A stretch of 64,000 nt of DNA from Shewanella frigidimarina (lineage in GTDB: Bacteria; Pseudomonadota; Gammaproteobacteria; Enterobacterales; Shewanellaceae), in NCBI RefSeq assembly GCF_003797125.1, contig NZ_RKKE01000002.1, positions 905,661 through 969,660 of the forward strand. Reading direction: 5' to 3'. The notes beneath the pieces were generated by a model. That model did not search any database. It was not told the origin of the DNA and saw only the letters and a list, made by a program, of their open reading frames with translations. Of the stretch, positions 45,631-54,739 are shown piece by piece. Made by a program: the position numbers and the translations under genes. Numbering within the stretch: position 1 is the first letter of the stretch; each line of letters begins with the position of its first letter.

Positions 45631-47694
45631 GTGAAGTTATCACCTGCATTATTGTACTTATTTATGTTGATTTCGCCTTGGGTTGTAGCTGAAGAATCTC
45701 TTAGCGACCTTGATTTGGATTTAGATTCACTGATGGCGATGGATGTACAAGTAACTTCGGCGATGAAAAGAACCCAATCAGCCTTTGAAACCGCCTCATC
45801 TATATACGTATTAACCAAAGAACAAATTACTCGTTCAGGCGTAACTTCTGTGCCAGAAGCGCTGAAAATGGTCCCCGGATTAGCCGTTAGGCAACTTGAT
45901 AATAATCAATGGGCGATTTCATCACGTGGTGTTGCTTCGCGATTTTCAAGCAAATTATTGGTTATGATCGACGGTCAAAGTTTATATACACCTGAGTTTG
46001 CCGCTGTGTATTGGGAAACCCTGAATGTGCCGTTATACGATATTGAACGTATCGAAATTATCCGCGGGCAAGGTGGGTTACTGTGGGGCAGCAATGCCAC
46101 TAATGGCGTTATTAATATCATTACTAAAAACAGCATTGATACTCGGGGCCTATATGCTGATGTCAGCAGTGGTAGCCAGCTTAATGTTGATACCAACCTT
46201 CGTTATGGTGGCGATATCGGTAATAACGGCAGCTTTAGAGTCTATGGTCATGTGAAAGATGGCCAGACATCGGACAAAGGCATTAAGATGGCGCCGGCTG
46301 ACTTTACTGAGCAACAATCAGCTGGAGTACGGTTTGATTTCACACCTAACGATCAATGGTCTGGTCTTATTCAAGGTGATATCACTCAGTCAACATTAGG
46401 CCAAAATTTTAATGGTGTCGTTGACAGCAGTAACCGCAATATCTCATTTACCGGTAGCTTAGATCGTACCGATGCTCGCATCATGGCAAGATTGGAAAAT
46501 CGCATTTCACCTTCCGCCAACCAAATGCTACAAACATCTTGGTTAAAGCAAAGTGGTGAGCAAACTTATATTCAAGAAGAGTTCGAATCATTTGATCTTG
46601 ATTACCAAATTAATTTTTTGTACCAAGACTTGCAGTTTGATTGGGGACTAAATTATCGTTACAACGCTATTTCATTTGCACAAAGTACTTTTATACAAAG
46701 TGGCGGTGGTTTTGATAATCTTCAGCAGTATGGAACATTAGCACAAGCTCAATATAACGTGATTGCAGATAAATTAGACTTTATTGTGGGTGTCAAAGTT
46801 GACCATAACGATTTGACTGGCTGGGAAAGCCAACCGTTAGCAAGGTTAGTATGGAAACCACAGAATAACCAAGTCGTATGGTTATCTGTATCAAAAAGTG
46901 TTCTCGTGCCGTCGTTACTGATGTTTAACGACAACTACATTATTGATGGTCAAAGAGTCGAAGAAGTATCACCTATCACTACAGGCATACCCGAAATTGA
47001 TCGTTATTACATCCGAACTTATCTAAATGGTAATAACAAGGTGAAGTCAGAAAAGTCGGTATCCTATGAAATGGGCTATCGTTTATCTGATACTACATGG
47101 GCGCTGGATTTATCAGTTTATCATACCGACACGGATAATGTTGCCGTGATCGAAATCGATCCTAATATCGATCAATTTATCCCCGTTTTTACAATGTTAC
47201 AAGCTGGACAAATTGATGCTGCAGTACAAGCATTAACGACAACATCAATTAACTTTAACTTAGTATCTAATGCCGGGCTTACCACTGAAGGTGGTGATGT
47301 GGTTTTATCATGGCAACCGGTAGACAACTTTACTGCCGAAGTAGGTTATAGCTATAACACCTTTAATTACGATTTAGTGGACAATACTTTTCCCGCAATT
47401 GGCTATGACTCAACCAGTCGCCAACTCTTTACTAAAGCTGATATACATTTTTTTGAACAACATAATATCTTTGCTTCACTCAGAGTTGAAAATAGTGATG
47501 CCTATCGAACAGATAATTATACCGCTCTCGATATAACCTGGAATTGGGCTTTTCAGCCTAATTGGGCCTTCGCCATTATGGGCAAAAACCTGTTCGCAGG
47601 CACGCATCTTGAGTATGGCAATCATGGTGAAACGTACACGCAATCAACCTTTATAGATGAAAGTGTCACTTTTAAAATTACGGCGAAATTCTAA
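45631..47694 (+). CDS. TonB-dependent outer-membrane receptor
   Basis: 687 residues, GTG start with GGGGA about 8 bases upstream. Signal peptide 1-22. Plug domain about 45-160 (VTSVPEALKMVPGLAVRQLD, LLVMIDGQSLYTP, IERIEIIRGQGGLLWGSNATNGVINIITKNS), then a beta-barrel ending in F (FKITAKF). The MKRTQSAFETASSIYVLTKEQ box is a TonB-box-like region. Followed 5 to 8 bases later by a YfiR gene, then a GGDEF-EAL gene, forming one operon. Ligand unknown; not obviously a siderophore locus. Confidence 0.93.
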   Translation: MKLSPALLYLFMLISPWVVAEESLSDLDLDLDSLMAMDVQVTSAMKRTQSAFETASSIYVLTKEQITRSGVTSVPEALKMVPGLAVRQLDNNQWAISSRGVASRFSSKLLVMIDGQSLYTPEFAAVYWETLNVPLYDIERIEIIRGQGGLLWGSNATNGVINIITKNSIDTRGLYADVSSGSQLNVDTNLRYGGDIGNNGSFRVYGHVKDGQTSDKGIKMAPADFTEQQSAGVRFDFTPNDQWSGLIQGDITQSTLGQNFNGVVDSSNRNISFTGSLDRTDARIMARLENRISPSANQMLQTSWLKQSGEQTYIQEEFESFDLDYQINFLYQDLQFDWGLNYRYNAISFAQSTFIQSGGGFDNLQQYGTLAQAQYNVIADKLDFIVGVKVDHNDLTGWESQPLARLVWKPQNNQVVWLSVSKSVLVPSLLMFNDNYIIDGQRVEEVSPITTGIPEIDRYYIRTYLNGNNKVKSEKSVSYEMGYRLSDTTWALDLSVYHTDTDNVAVIEIDPNIDQFIPVFTMLQAGQIDAAVQALTTTSINFNLVSNAGLTTEGGDVVLSWQPVDNFTAEVGYSYNTFNYDLVDNTFPAIGYDSTSRQLFTKADIHFFEQHNIFASLRVENSDAYRTDNYTALDITWNWAFQPNWAFAIMGKNLFAGTHLEYGNHGETYTQSTFIDESVTFKITAKF

Positions 47695-47702
47695 CTGACT
47701 TG

Positions 47703-48233
47703 ATGTTAACCATTAAACGTATTCTGTTTGGATCATTAATAACGCTTTTGCTTTCCATAAGCCAAGGCGCGATTGCTGTTGAAAAAGAATATGCACTAAA
47801 AGCTGGTTTTTTATTTAACTTTGCCCGTTACGGCGAATGGAATAACCACGCTAATACGGCCAGTTCTTTTACACTGTGCAGCCCTGATAATAGCTTTATC
47901 AGTGTCTCGCGCTCAATTCTCAAGGGTCGTAAAGTCAATAATTTACCGATAGAGAATGTCGAAGTGAGCCTCACAGAAACGAATTTAGCCCAGTGCAATA
48001 TCTTGTTTATCACAACCGACACCCTTGAATCTTGGCAACAATTGAATAATAAATATCTTGCAGATGTCATGATCGTCGGTGAAACTGACAACTTTATAGA
48101 GCAAGGTGGCCATATTCGTTTCTTTTTATCCGGTGGTAAAATTCGTTTTGAAGTCTCACCCGACAAGTTAAAATTGTCTGGTATCACGATGAGTTCAAAA
48201 GTATTGCGCCTAGGTCGAGTAGTGAACAATTAA
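47703..48233 (+). CDS. YfiR-like (DUF4154) periplasmic inhibitor
   Basis: 176 residues from ATG 47703. Signal peptide ending ISQGAIAV. The family block KEYALKAGFLFNFARYGEW and FTLCSPDNS, GRKVNNLPIENVEV, LAQCNILFITTD match YfiR. The two cysteines (C60 and C99 counting from TTG 47700) are 39 residues apart, as in one disulfide pair of Pseudomonas YfiR (71/110). YfiR represses the YfiN cyclase from the periplasm. Here it sits between a TonB receptor and a GGDEF-EAL protein. Confidence 0.9.
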   Translation: MLTIKRILFGSLITLLLSISQGAIAVEKEYALKAGFLFNFARYGEWNNHANTASSFTLCSPDNSFISVSRSILKGRKVNNLPIENVEVSLTETNLAQCNILFITTDTLESWQQLNNKYLADVMIVGETDNFIEQGGHIRFFLSGGKIRFEVSPDKLKLSGITMSSKVLRLGRVVNN

Positions 48234-48237
48234 TGCT

Positions 48238-50283
48238 ATGAAACAATTTTTCGCACTCAATACTATCAGTAAAAAATTGCAGTTCATTTTAATGAGCGTT
48301 GCCCTAATTTCTACACTGACAGTGACATCAATATTTAGCGCCTTCGAGCTGTCTTCCGCTAAAAGAGAACAAGTTGAAAGCCTACACAGCTTGTCGCAAA
48401 TGCTGTCACCTAATATCACTGCGGCCTTATTATTTGATGATCAAGACGCTATTCAAGAACTGATTAATCCTATTTTGTTAAGATCAGATGTATTGTCAGT
48501 CTGTGTCACTAATGTTGAAGGCGCAGTTTTAGCTCAAGCATTATCAAAGCGCCCTTCTATGACTCTGACTGATGACGACCTCAATGACATCACCCAAGTA
48601 ATAACACCATTAACACTCGACAACCAAAACTATGGTGATTTACACATATCGGTAGATGACAGCATTATTACTGATAGGATTTCGTTTTACGGCCAATTTA
48701 TTGTGCTATTACTCTTATCATCCCTTTGTGCCAGCTTTTTTCTATCATTATTTTTACGTCGTAAATTTTTAAGTCCGATGTTATACCTCGCTAAAATTTC
48801 GCAAAAAATAACCGAATCACAAGATTACAGTTTACGTGCTCAAATTCAGTCTGAAGATGAAATTGGCCAATTAACCACATGTTTTAATAGCATGTTAGAT
48901 AATATTGAACAGCGTGAGAGTTCCCTTGAAACTGAAGTAAAACTGCGTACTGGAGAACTTGAAAATGCCAATAGCCAGTTACACGAATATGCCTATCAAG
49001 ATGGATTAACTCTGTTACCTAATCGACGTTATTTCTATGAAAAACTTCAATCGCTCATTGATACTGACCACATGGTTTTTGCGTTAATTTTTATCGATCT
49101 TGATGGTTTCAAAGAGATCAACGATTCCTTAGGCCATGAATATGGGGATAGGTTGCTGCATCAAGTTGCTAAACGTTTACGCGGGTGCGTTCGAGATCAT
49201 GATACGGTTGCGCGTCTAGGCGGAGACGAATTCACTTTAATTATTGAAGATGTGAGTGACTTAGAACACGCTGCCTCAATTGCTGAAAAAGTGAAAAGTA
49301 GCCTGATGCAATGCATTAGCATTGAAGAGGTACAAGTTAACGTGACGGGTAGCATCGGACTCACGTTTTATCCTGCTGATGGCCAAAATGTTGAAGCGTT
49401 AGTTAAACATGCCGACCAAGCCATGTACTTATCTAAAAGCAAAGGCCGCAATCGATATGAGTTTTTCTCTCATGCTATTGAAGAACAAGCCATTGAAAAA
49501 CGTCGCCTTATCGAAGAAATCCGCATCGCACTCAAACTCGGTCAATTTGTGTTGTTTTATCAACCTATTTTTGATCAATGCGGCGTTACAGTTACTAAGG
49601 CAGAAGCGCTCATCCGTTGGGATCATCCACAACGCGGCCTTATTGGACCCAATGAATTTATTCCGGTGGCCGAACAAAATGGTTTAATAGAAGAAATTGG
49701 TAACTGGGTAAGAAATCAAGCGATTGAAGATGCCGCTCATTTTTATCAGTTGTCGGGCAACAAAATGCAAGTGAGCGTTAATACCTCACCGCTACAAATT
49801 GATCATGAGGGTTTGTGGGTCGATGAATGGATATTAGCGTGCAATAAATTCAATTTACCTCGCGATACCATGATTATTGAAGTGACAGAAAATACCTTGA
49901 TGGACCCAGACTCACCCATTCAACAACAAATGCTGCGACTCAACAATTACGGTATTGATATCGCCATTGATGATTTTGGGGTCGGATATTCATCATTAGC
50001 CTATTTGCAGCGGCTCGATATTGATATTTTAAAAATTGACCGATCATTTATTAAGCATATGGAAAGCAATGAAAATAGTATTGCGTTGGTGCGAGCCATT
50101 ATCACCATGGCACATCATTTAAAGGTTAAAGTGGTCGCTGAGGGCGTTGAAACCATAGGGCAGCATCAGTTACTTCAACAACTTTCATGCGATTACTTAC
50201 AAGGCTATTTATTTGCCAAACCTATGCCGACACAAAATTTTATTGACCGTTATGTCAGATCATCAACACTTGCCGCAGAGTAA
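48238..50283 (+). CDS. CHASE-like/HAMP/GGDEF-EAL c-di-GMP enzyme (YfiN-like)
   Basis: 681 residues: membrane helix (about 13-38), periplasmic CHASE8-like domain, second helix (about 150-172), HAMP (about 173-230), GGDEF domain with GGDEF at 328-332 and I-site RDHD at 319-322, and EAL domain with EAL at 456-458 and the DDFGVGYSSLAYLQRL loop. Both catalytic motifs look intact, so synthesis and breakdown of c-di-GMP are possible. YfiN itself lacks EAL, so this is a longer version. It starts 4 bases after yfiR. Confidence 0.93.
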   Translation: MKQFFALNTISKKLQFILMSVALISTLTVTSIFSAFELSSAKREQVESLHSLSQMLSPNITAALLFDDQDAIQELINPILLRSDVLSVCVTNVEGAVLAQALSKRPSMTLTDDDLNDITQVITPLTLDNQNYGDLHISVDDSIITDRISFYGQFIVLLLLSSLCASFFLSLFLRRKFLSPMLYLAKISQKITESQDYSLRAQIQSEDEIGQLTTCFNSMLDNIEQRESSLETEVKLRTGELENANSQLHEYAYQDGLTLLPNRRYFYEKLQSLIDTDHMVFALIFIDLDGFKEINDSLGHEYGDRLLHQVAKRLRGCVRDHDTVARLGGDEFTLIIEDVSDLEHAASIAEKVKSSLMQCISIEEVQVNVTGSIGLTFYPADGQNVEALVKHADQAMYLSKSKGRNRYEFFSHAIEEQAIEKRRLIEEIRIALKLGQFVLFYQPIFDQCGVTVTKAEALIRWDHPQRGLIGPNEFIPVAEQNGLIEEIGNWVRNQAIEDAAHFYQLSGNKMQVSVNTSPLQIDHEGLWVDEWILACNKFNLPRDTMIIEVTENTLMDPDSPIQQQMLRLNNYGIDIAIDDFGVGYSSLAYLQRLDIDILKIDRSFIKHMESNENSIALVRAIITMAHHLKVKVVAEGVETIGQHQLLQQLSCDYLQGYLFAKPMPTQNFIDRYVRSSTLAAE

Positions 50284-50511
50284 TAACACAACTGAAAATA
50301 GTGATGTAAAAATAGTATTCTGAATATCTTACTTCTGCATTAAATCTTCGAATAAAGGCATTCATAAACCTTGCTGTGGCAGGAGATTATCGAGACGGCT
50401 TACTGTTATAAAGTACTAGATGGTACAGCCAATAGTGCTAGAAATTAATCGGCCTGCTATGCACAGACCGACAAAGTATTTAGATAAATACCTTCTATTA
50501 AAATCATTCGA

Positions 50512-51495
50512 TTAACGATTTACATCAACAACCACACGGCCACGAACCTTACCTGCTAACAAATCACTTGCCACATCAATCGCTTCAGTCAAGCTGATCT
50601 CGTGAACAATGTCATCGAAAACACCAACATCCAGGATATCACCTAAACGTTGCCATGCCTCAATACGGTCAGATAAAGGTCGCATTACACTGTCAACACC
50701 CGCTAGGGTCACACAACGTAAAATAAATGGCGCTACGCTGGCAGGAAAATCCATTCCCTGTGCCAAACCACAAGCGGCAACCGTTCCACCATACTTGGTA
50801 CTGGCACACACATTGGCTAAAGTATGGCTGCCGACAGAGTCAACAGCACCAGCCCAACGCTCTTTTGCCAATGGACGACCCGCTTCTGACAAAGTTGTGC
50901 GATCGATAATGTCTTTAGCACCTAATTTTCTTAGGTAGTCACTTTCATCCATTCGGCCAGTCGAAGCGACGACGTGATAGCCCAACTTAGCTAAAATAGC
51001 GATAGCAAAACTGCCTACTCCGCCATTAGCACCAGTGACAAGCACCTCACCTTTATCTGGCGTTACGCCATTTTTCTCAAGAGCTATCACACATAACATT
51101 GCGGTATAGCCTGCTGTGCCTATCGCCATTGCTTGTTGCGGTAAAAATGCCTTTGGCAGTGGGATAAGCCATTCACTTTTTAAACGGGCTTTAGTGGCCA
51201 AGCCACCACAATGGGTTTCGCCTACCCCAAAACCATTTAATAATACCGTATCACCCGTAACGAATTTGTCGCTATCGCTATGTTCGACAATGCCTACTAG
51301 ATCAATGCCTGGCACCATAGGGAATGATCTCACTACCGGCGCTTTACCGGTAATCGCGAGCGCATCTTTATAATTGAGGGTGCTATAAAGCACATTTACC
51401 GTCACATCACCTTCAGGTAGCACGCTTTCATCAATGCTTTTCACTGTGGTGCGGTAACCTTGGTCATCTTTCTCGATCAACATGCCATTAAACAT
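50512..51495 (-). CDS. acuI: Acrylyl-CoA reductase AcuI/YhdH-type MDR oxidoreductase
   Basis: 327 residues. MDR family with LNYKDALAITGKAPVVRSFPMVPGIDLVGIV, GFGVGETHCGGLA, and the NADPH motif VTGANGGVGSFA. This is the AcuI/YhdH subgroup, which reduces acryloyl-CoA to propionyl-CoA, protecting cells from acrylate, and is used in DMSP metabolism. A TetR gene of the AcuR type lies just upstream, and the operator TAGAC-N5-GTCTA sits 16 bases before the start. No DMSP lyase gene was seen in this window. Confidence 0.9.
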   Translation of the reverse strand: MFNGMLIEKDDQGYRTTVKSIDESVLPEGDVTVNVLYSTLNYKDALAITGKAPVVRSFPMVPGIDLVGIVEHSDSDKFVTGDTVLLNGFGVGETHCGGLATKARLKSEWLIPLPKAFLPQQAMAIGTAGYTAMLCVIALEKNGVTPDKGEVLVTGANGGVGSFAIAILAKLGYHVVASTGRMDESDYLRKLGAKDIIDRTTLSEAGRPLAKERWAGAVDSVGSHTLANVCASTKYGGTVAACGLAQGMDFPASVAPFILRCVTLAGVDSVMRPLSDRIEAWQRLGDILDVGVFDDIVHEISLTEAIDVASDLLAGKVRGRVVVDVNR

Positions 51496-51510
51496 TCTGC
51501 ACTCCTAATT

Positions 51511-51525
51511 TAGACTGATCGTCTA
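51511..51525. promoter_or_regulatory. AcuR-type operator before acuI
   Basis: TAGAC-TGATC-GTCTA. The same dyad, with CGAAC as the centre, recurs before the regulator gene at 52222-52236. Two matching sites before a regulator and its neighbour are strong internal support. Confidence 0.8.
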
Positions 51526-51542
51526 TTAATGATTAAAAAATT

Positions 51543-52211
51543 TTACTTTGGTAACGCTGCCATAAAATGATCATAGTAGTTATCAAGCGGTCGTTCATCT
51601 TGAACTAACTTTGCGCGGCTTACCGCCCCTTCCCAGCCAACCCAAAAACTTTCCGCTAGGGCATCACAATCTGCTGTTTCAGCGATTTGTCCAAGTAATT
51701 GTGCGGCCTTGAGGCAGCGAGCTAAACAAGCTTGCCAACTCAAAAAAATCTCGATAATAAGCGGTCTAAAGCTCTCTGGTAAAACGCCCACTTCTTGCCC
51801 CAAATTACCCACTAAACAACCACGTTTAAATTGGTATCGAATCATTCCTGCTTTAGCATCTTCAACAAAGTGTCTAATTCGCGTTAACGGCAAATAAGCT
51901 TCATCGAGCAAATGGATCTCAAGTTTATGTAAAAAGTATTCAGCATAGTTCTGCAATACCGCTTGGCCAAAGGCTTCTTTACTCGCAAAATAATGATAAA
52001 AAGAGCCTTTCGGTACGCCAACCTTTTTCAAAATAGGTTCTATACCCGATGAGGCAAAACCTTGCTCTGTCAATTGTTCAAGACCACTACGAATAAGCTC
52101 AGCCCGAGTATCAGGATTATCTCGCGATACTTTAGGTGGTCTACCTCTGCGCGGTTTAGGGTTTGAACTAGTATGTGGACTCGTCATTATATCTAAGCTT
52201 AAATTGTTCAT
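51543..52211 (-). CDS. acuR: TetR-family repressor, AcuR-like
   Basis: 222 residues. A basic RRGRPPKVSRDNP lead-in and HTH (GFASSGIEPILKKVGVPKGSFYHYFASKEAFGQAVL) match AcuR, which represses acuI and is released by acrylate. The ligand domain follows. Encoded upstream of acuI on the same strand, 47 bp apart. Its own start is 11 bases from the TAGAC-N5-GTCTA dyad at 52222-52236, so it should repress itself too. Confidence 0.85.
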   Translation of the reverse strand: MNNLSLDIMTSPHTSSNPKPRRGRPPKVSRDNPDTRAELIRSGLEQLTEQGFASSGIEPILKKVGVPKGSFYHYFASKEAFGQAVLQNYAEYFLHKLEIHLLDEAYLPLTRIRHFVEDAKAGMIRYQFKRGCLVGNLGQEVGVLPESFRPLIIEIFLSWQACLARCLKAAQLLGQIAETADCDALAESFWVGWEGAVSRAKLVQDERPLDNYYDHFMAALPK

Positions 52212-52221
52212 AGGCCAATAT

Positions 52222-52236
52222 TAGACCGAACGTCTA
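52222..52236. promoter_or_regulatory. AcuR-type operator before acuR
   Basis: TAGAC-CGAAC-GTCTA; the partner of the site at 51511-51525. Confidence 0.8.
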
Positions 52237-52790
52237 TTTAAATGCAATAACATTGTATTAAATCGCGGTTTGAAGCCCAGTTTCCCACTAATATCAGGGG
52301 GAAGACAACATTAACATAAGCCAGTAAGGTCCAATCTCACAGAAATGTTATCACTAAACTAGCACACTAACTTAACCCACTATTGCTACTGAAGTCGCCA
52401 ATAGATATTCCACCATATCCATGGCGTGAAGTATGAGTATTTTGAAACAGTCGCCTTACTAATGTTTGAAAATGAAGCGGTCATTCATCACATGTCACCC
52501 GGTAAGATCAAATATTTCCGGCATAGTTACTTGAGCTAAAACCATTTGAATTCAAATCATTTGAACTGTAATCACTTGCGTAAAAACACCTTATTAATAG
52601 CAAAATAATGTGTCATGTCCTCTTACGAATAACACCATATTGGTAACGTTTACACTGCACCATACGCACTCTATAGCATCTATATCAAGCTAATATCCTG
52701 CTAAATCGATGAAGCACACACTACACAATAAATATATAAAACATTTAATACAGCAACTTAACTTAGCCCCATCAAAATTTAAAAGATGAG
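52237..52790. other. Gene-free stretch between acuR and the proline unit
   Basis: No supported gene. A 37-codon GTG frame (52426-52539; VKYEYFETVALLMFENEAV...) lacks a ribosome site but reads protein-like, perhaps a remnant. A perfect 14-bp palindrome ATTTGAATTCAAAT is at 52544-52557. Confidence 0.4.
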
Positions 52791-52823
52791 CTACACATAA
52801 GGAAATTATTATCACAACCCAAC

Positions 52824-52989
52824 TAGCCAGCGTGGCATCGACATAATTATTGTCGCTGGCTATATATCGATATGACGTTAAATAGTTGTTAAAAAAACAT
52901 TTATTACTGACTTAACTGAGATTGGATTGGAAATTTTACCTAAAATGATGTTAATATAGTTAGACCACTAACTAGTTTGGTGGTTTTTT
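52824..52989 (+). ncRNA. Structured leader with terminator-like hairpin upstream of the proline unit
   Basis: Stem TAGCCAGCG/CGCTGGCTA (52824-52832, 52854-52862), with a competing inner stem CGACA/TGTCG; then stem ACCACTAA/TTGGTGGT-like (52964-52971, 52977-52984, one G-U) followed by six T. No plus-strand gene lies within 2.6 kb upstream, so this terminator cannot end a known gene; it either attenuates the proline transcript or ends a small RNA. Not a known riboswitch to my eye. Confidence 0.45.
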
Positions 52990-53048
52990 ATTGTTGAATG
53001 AAAAATAAATTAACAATAAGCCGATTAGCCCGCACCCAGGAGGACATT

Positions 53049-53225
53049 ATGTCAACGGACACGTCAAACGAAGAAAATCTCATTACCACTATGTTGAATA
53101 CCGCTACACTAAAGCTGAAAGAGGCTTCACAATTATTTTGTTTATGTGCCCTTCTAAGCACCTATCTCTTTGTTATGTTGAAACCTAGCGGGATTCAAAA
53201 TCACAAAGCGTTAGGAGGAAAATAA
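53049..53225 (+). CDS. Small membrane protein upstream of putP (58 aa)
   Basis: Starts MSTDTSNEENLITTMLNTAT with a strong AGGAGG 5 bases upstream; the frame could extend to 52998 but without such support. One hydrophobic segment (LFCLCALLSTYLFVML) follows an amphipathic stretch. Its last codons carry the AGGAGG that serves putP, so the two are translationally coupled. It may be an accessory subunit of the symporter, or a leader peptide. No family recognised. Confidence 0.7.
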   Translation: MSTDTSNEENLITTMLNTATLKLKEASQLFCLCALLSTYLFVMLKPSGIQNHKALGGK

Positions 53226-53228
53226 TTC

Positions 53229-54725
53229 ATGCATTACTTAACCTATGTCTCATTAGCAATATATTTCCTGGTAATGCTAGGCATTGGATTGTTCGCGTAT
53301 AAACAATCAACAAGCGATGTATCGGGTTACATTTTGGGTGGCCGTAAAGTCAGCCCACAAGTTACCGCGCTGTCAGCAGGTGCCTCCGATATGAGTGGCT
53401 GGATGCTAATGGGCTTACCTGGGGCTATGTTCTTAGTTGGCTTTGAAACCATCTACATTGCGATCGGCCTATTAGCTGGGGCATTGATTAATTATCTGAT
53501 CGTGGCACCTAAATTACGGGTTTATACTGAAGTCGCGGGTGACTCCCTAACGATCCCTGAGTTTTTTGCTAAACGCTTCCACGCACCTAACAGTAATGTG
53601 CGGATTATCGCGGCAGTGATCATTGTGATCTTCTTTACCTTATATACCTCGGCAGGATTAGTCGCTGGCGGGAAATTATTTGTCTCTGCATTTGATTTAA
53701 GTTATGAACTAGGGTTAATCGTCACCCTTGCTGTAGTAGTGTCTTATACCCTACTCGGTGGCTTTTTAGCCGTCAGTATGACTGACTTTGTGCAAGGCTG
53801 TATCATGTTTGTTGCCTTGATTCTGGTACCCGTTGTGGCATATCAAGAGTTTAGCAGTGCTGATAAAATGATGGGCTTTGCTTATGAGTCGATCCCACAT
53901 TTTTCTGATGCGATGCAAAATGTCACTATGCTCGGGTTAATTTCCAGTCTTTCTTGGGGATTAGGTTATTTTGGCCAACCACATATTATTGTACGTTTTA
54001 TGGCTATCCGCTCAGTTTCTGATATCAAAACTGCACGAAGAATTGGCATGAGTTGGATGACGGTCACCATTACTGGTGCGCTGGCAACAGGTCTAGTGGG
54101 TATTGCCTACGCTAATAAATTCGATATGACAATAAGCGATCCTGAAACCATCTTTATTGTATTTTCTGAATTGTTGTTCCATCCACTGATCAGTGGTTTC
54201 CTCTTAGCAGCCATTTTAGCCGCTATTATGAGCACGATTTCTTCACAGTTATTAGTGTCGTCAAGTTCATTGACCGAAGACATTTATCGAGTCATTTCGA
54301 AAAAAGAGTCAACTGAGAAAGAAATGGTCAGAATGGGACGTTATGGTGTAGCCGGTGTCGGTATTGTCGCCAGCTTACTGGCGCTAGATCGCTCAAATAG
54401 CATCTTATCGATAGTTAGCAATGCATGGGCTGGATTTGGTGCGGCCTTTGGTCCACTGGTACTGTGTTGCCTATATAAAAAGAACCTGACCCATAAAGCC
54501 GCTGTAGCCGGTATTGTTTCAGGTGCTGCTACCGTCCTCTTTTGGATATATGCTCCTGTGCTTGCCGACGGAAAAGCATTAACCAGCGTGGTTTATGAAA
54601 TGATCCCAGGCTTTATTGTTAGTAGTGTAGTGATTTGGATTGCCAGTGCTCTTGACTCGGATCCTTGTAATAAAACAGTTGATACCTTCCATGAAGCGAA
54701 TCGTGTTTTAACCGAGCAACAGTAA
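53229..54725 (+). CDS. putP: Sodium/proline symporter
   Basis: 498 residues, about 13 membrane helices, sodium/solute symporter family. PutP landmarks: YILGGRKVSPQVTALSAGASDMSGWMLMGLPGAMFL near the N terminus, GDSLTIPEFFAKRF, GYFGQPHIIVRFMA and ISSQLLVSSSSLTEDIYR. Imports proline with Na+. Unusually it leads the proline biosynthesis genes proB and proA, with which it overlaps by one base. No putA is adjacent. Confidence 0.93.
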   Translation: MHYLTYVSLAIYFLVMLGIGLFAYKQSTSDVSGYILGGRKVSPQVTALSAGASDMSGWMLMGLPGAMFLVGFETIYIAIGLLAGALINYLIVAPKLRVYTEVAGDSLTIPEFFAKRFHAPNSNVRIIAAVIIVIFFTLYTSAGLVAGGKLFVSAFDLSYELGLIVTLAVVVSYTLLGGFLAVSMTDFVQGCIMFVALILVPVVAYQEFSSADKMMGFAYESIPHFSDAMQNVTMLGLISSLSWGLGYFGQPHIIVRFMAIRSVSDIKTARRIGMSWMTVTITGALATGLVGIAYANKFDMTISDPETIFIVFSELLFHPLISGFLLAAILAAIMSTISSQLLVSSSSLTEDIYRVISKKESTEKEMVRMGRYGVAGVGIVASLLALDRSNSILSIVSNAWAGFGAAFGPLVLCCLYKKNLTHKAAVAGIVSGAATVLFWIYAPVLADGKALTSVVYEMIPGFIVSSVVIWIASALDSDPCNKTVDTFHEANRVLTEQQ

Positions 54726-54739
54726 TGGAGAACAATACT

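Noticed and set aside
52790..53048. Glycine or other known riboswitch before the proline unit
   Set aside because: I see none of the conserved aptamer blocks; only generic hairpins and a terminator-like stem are supported.
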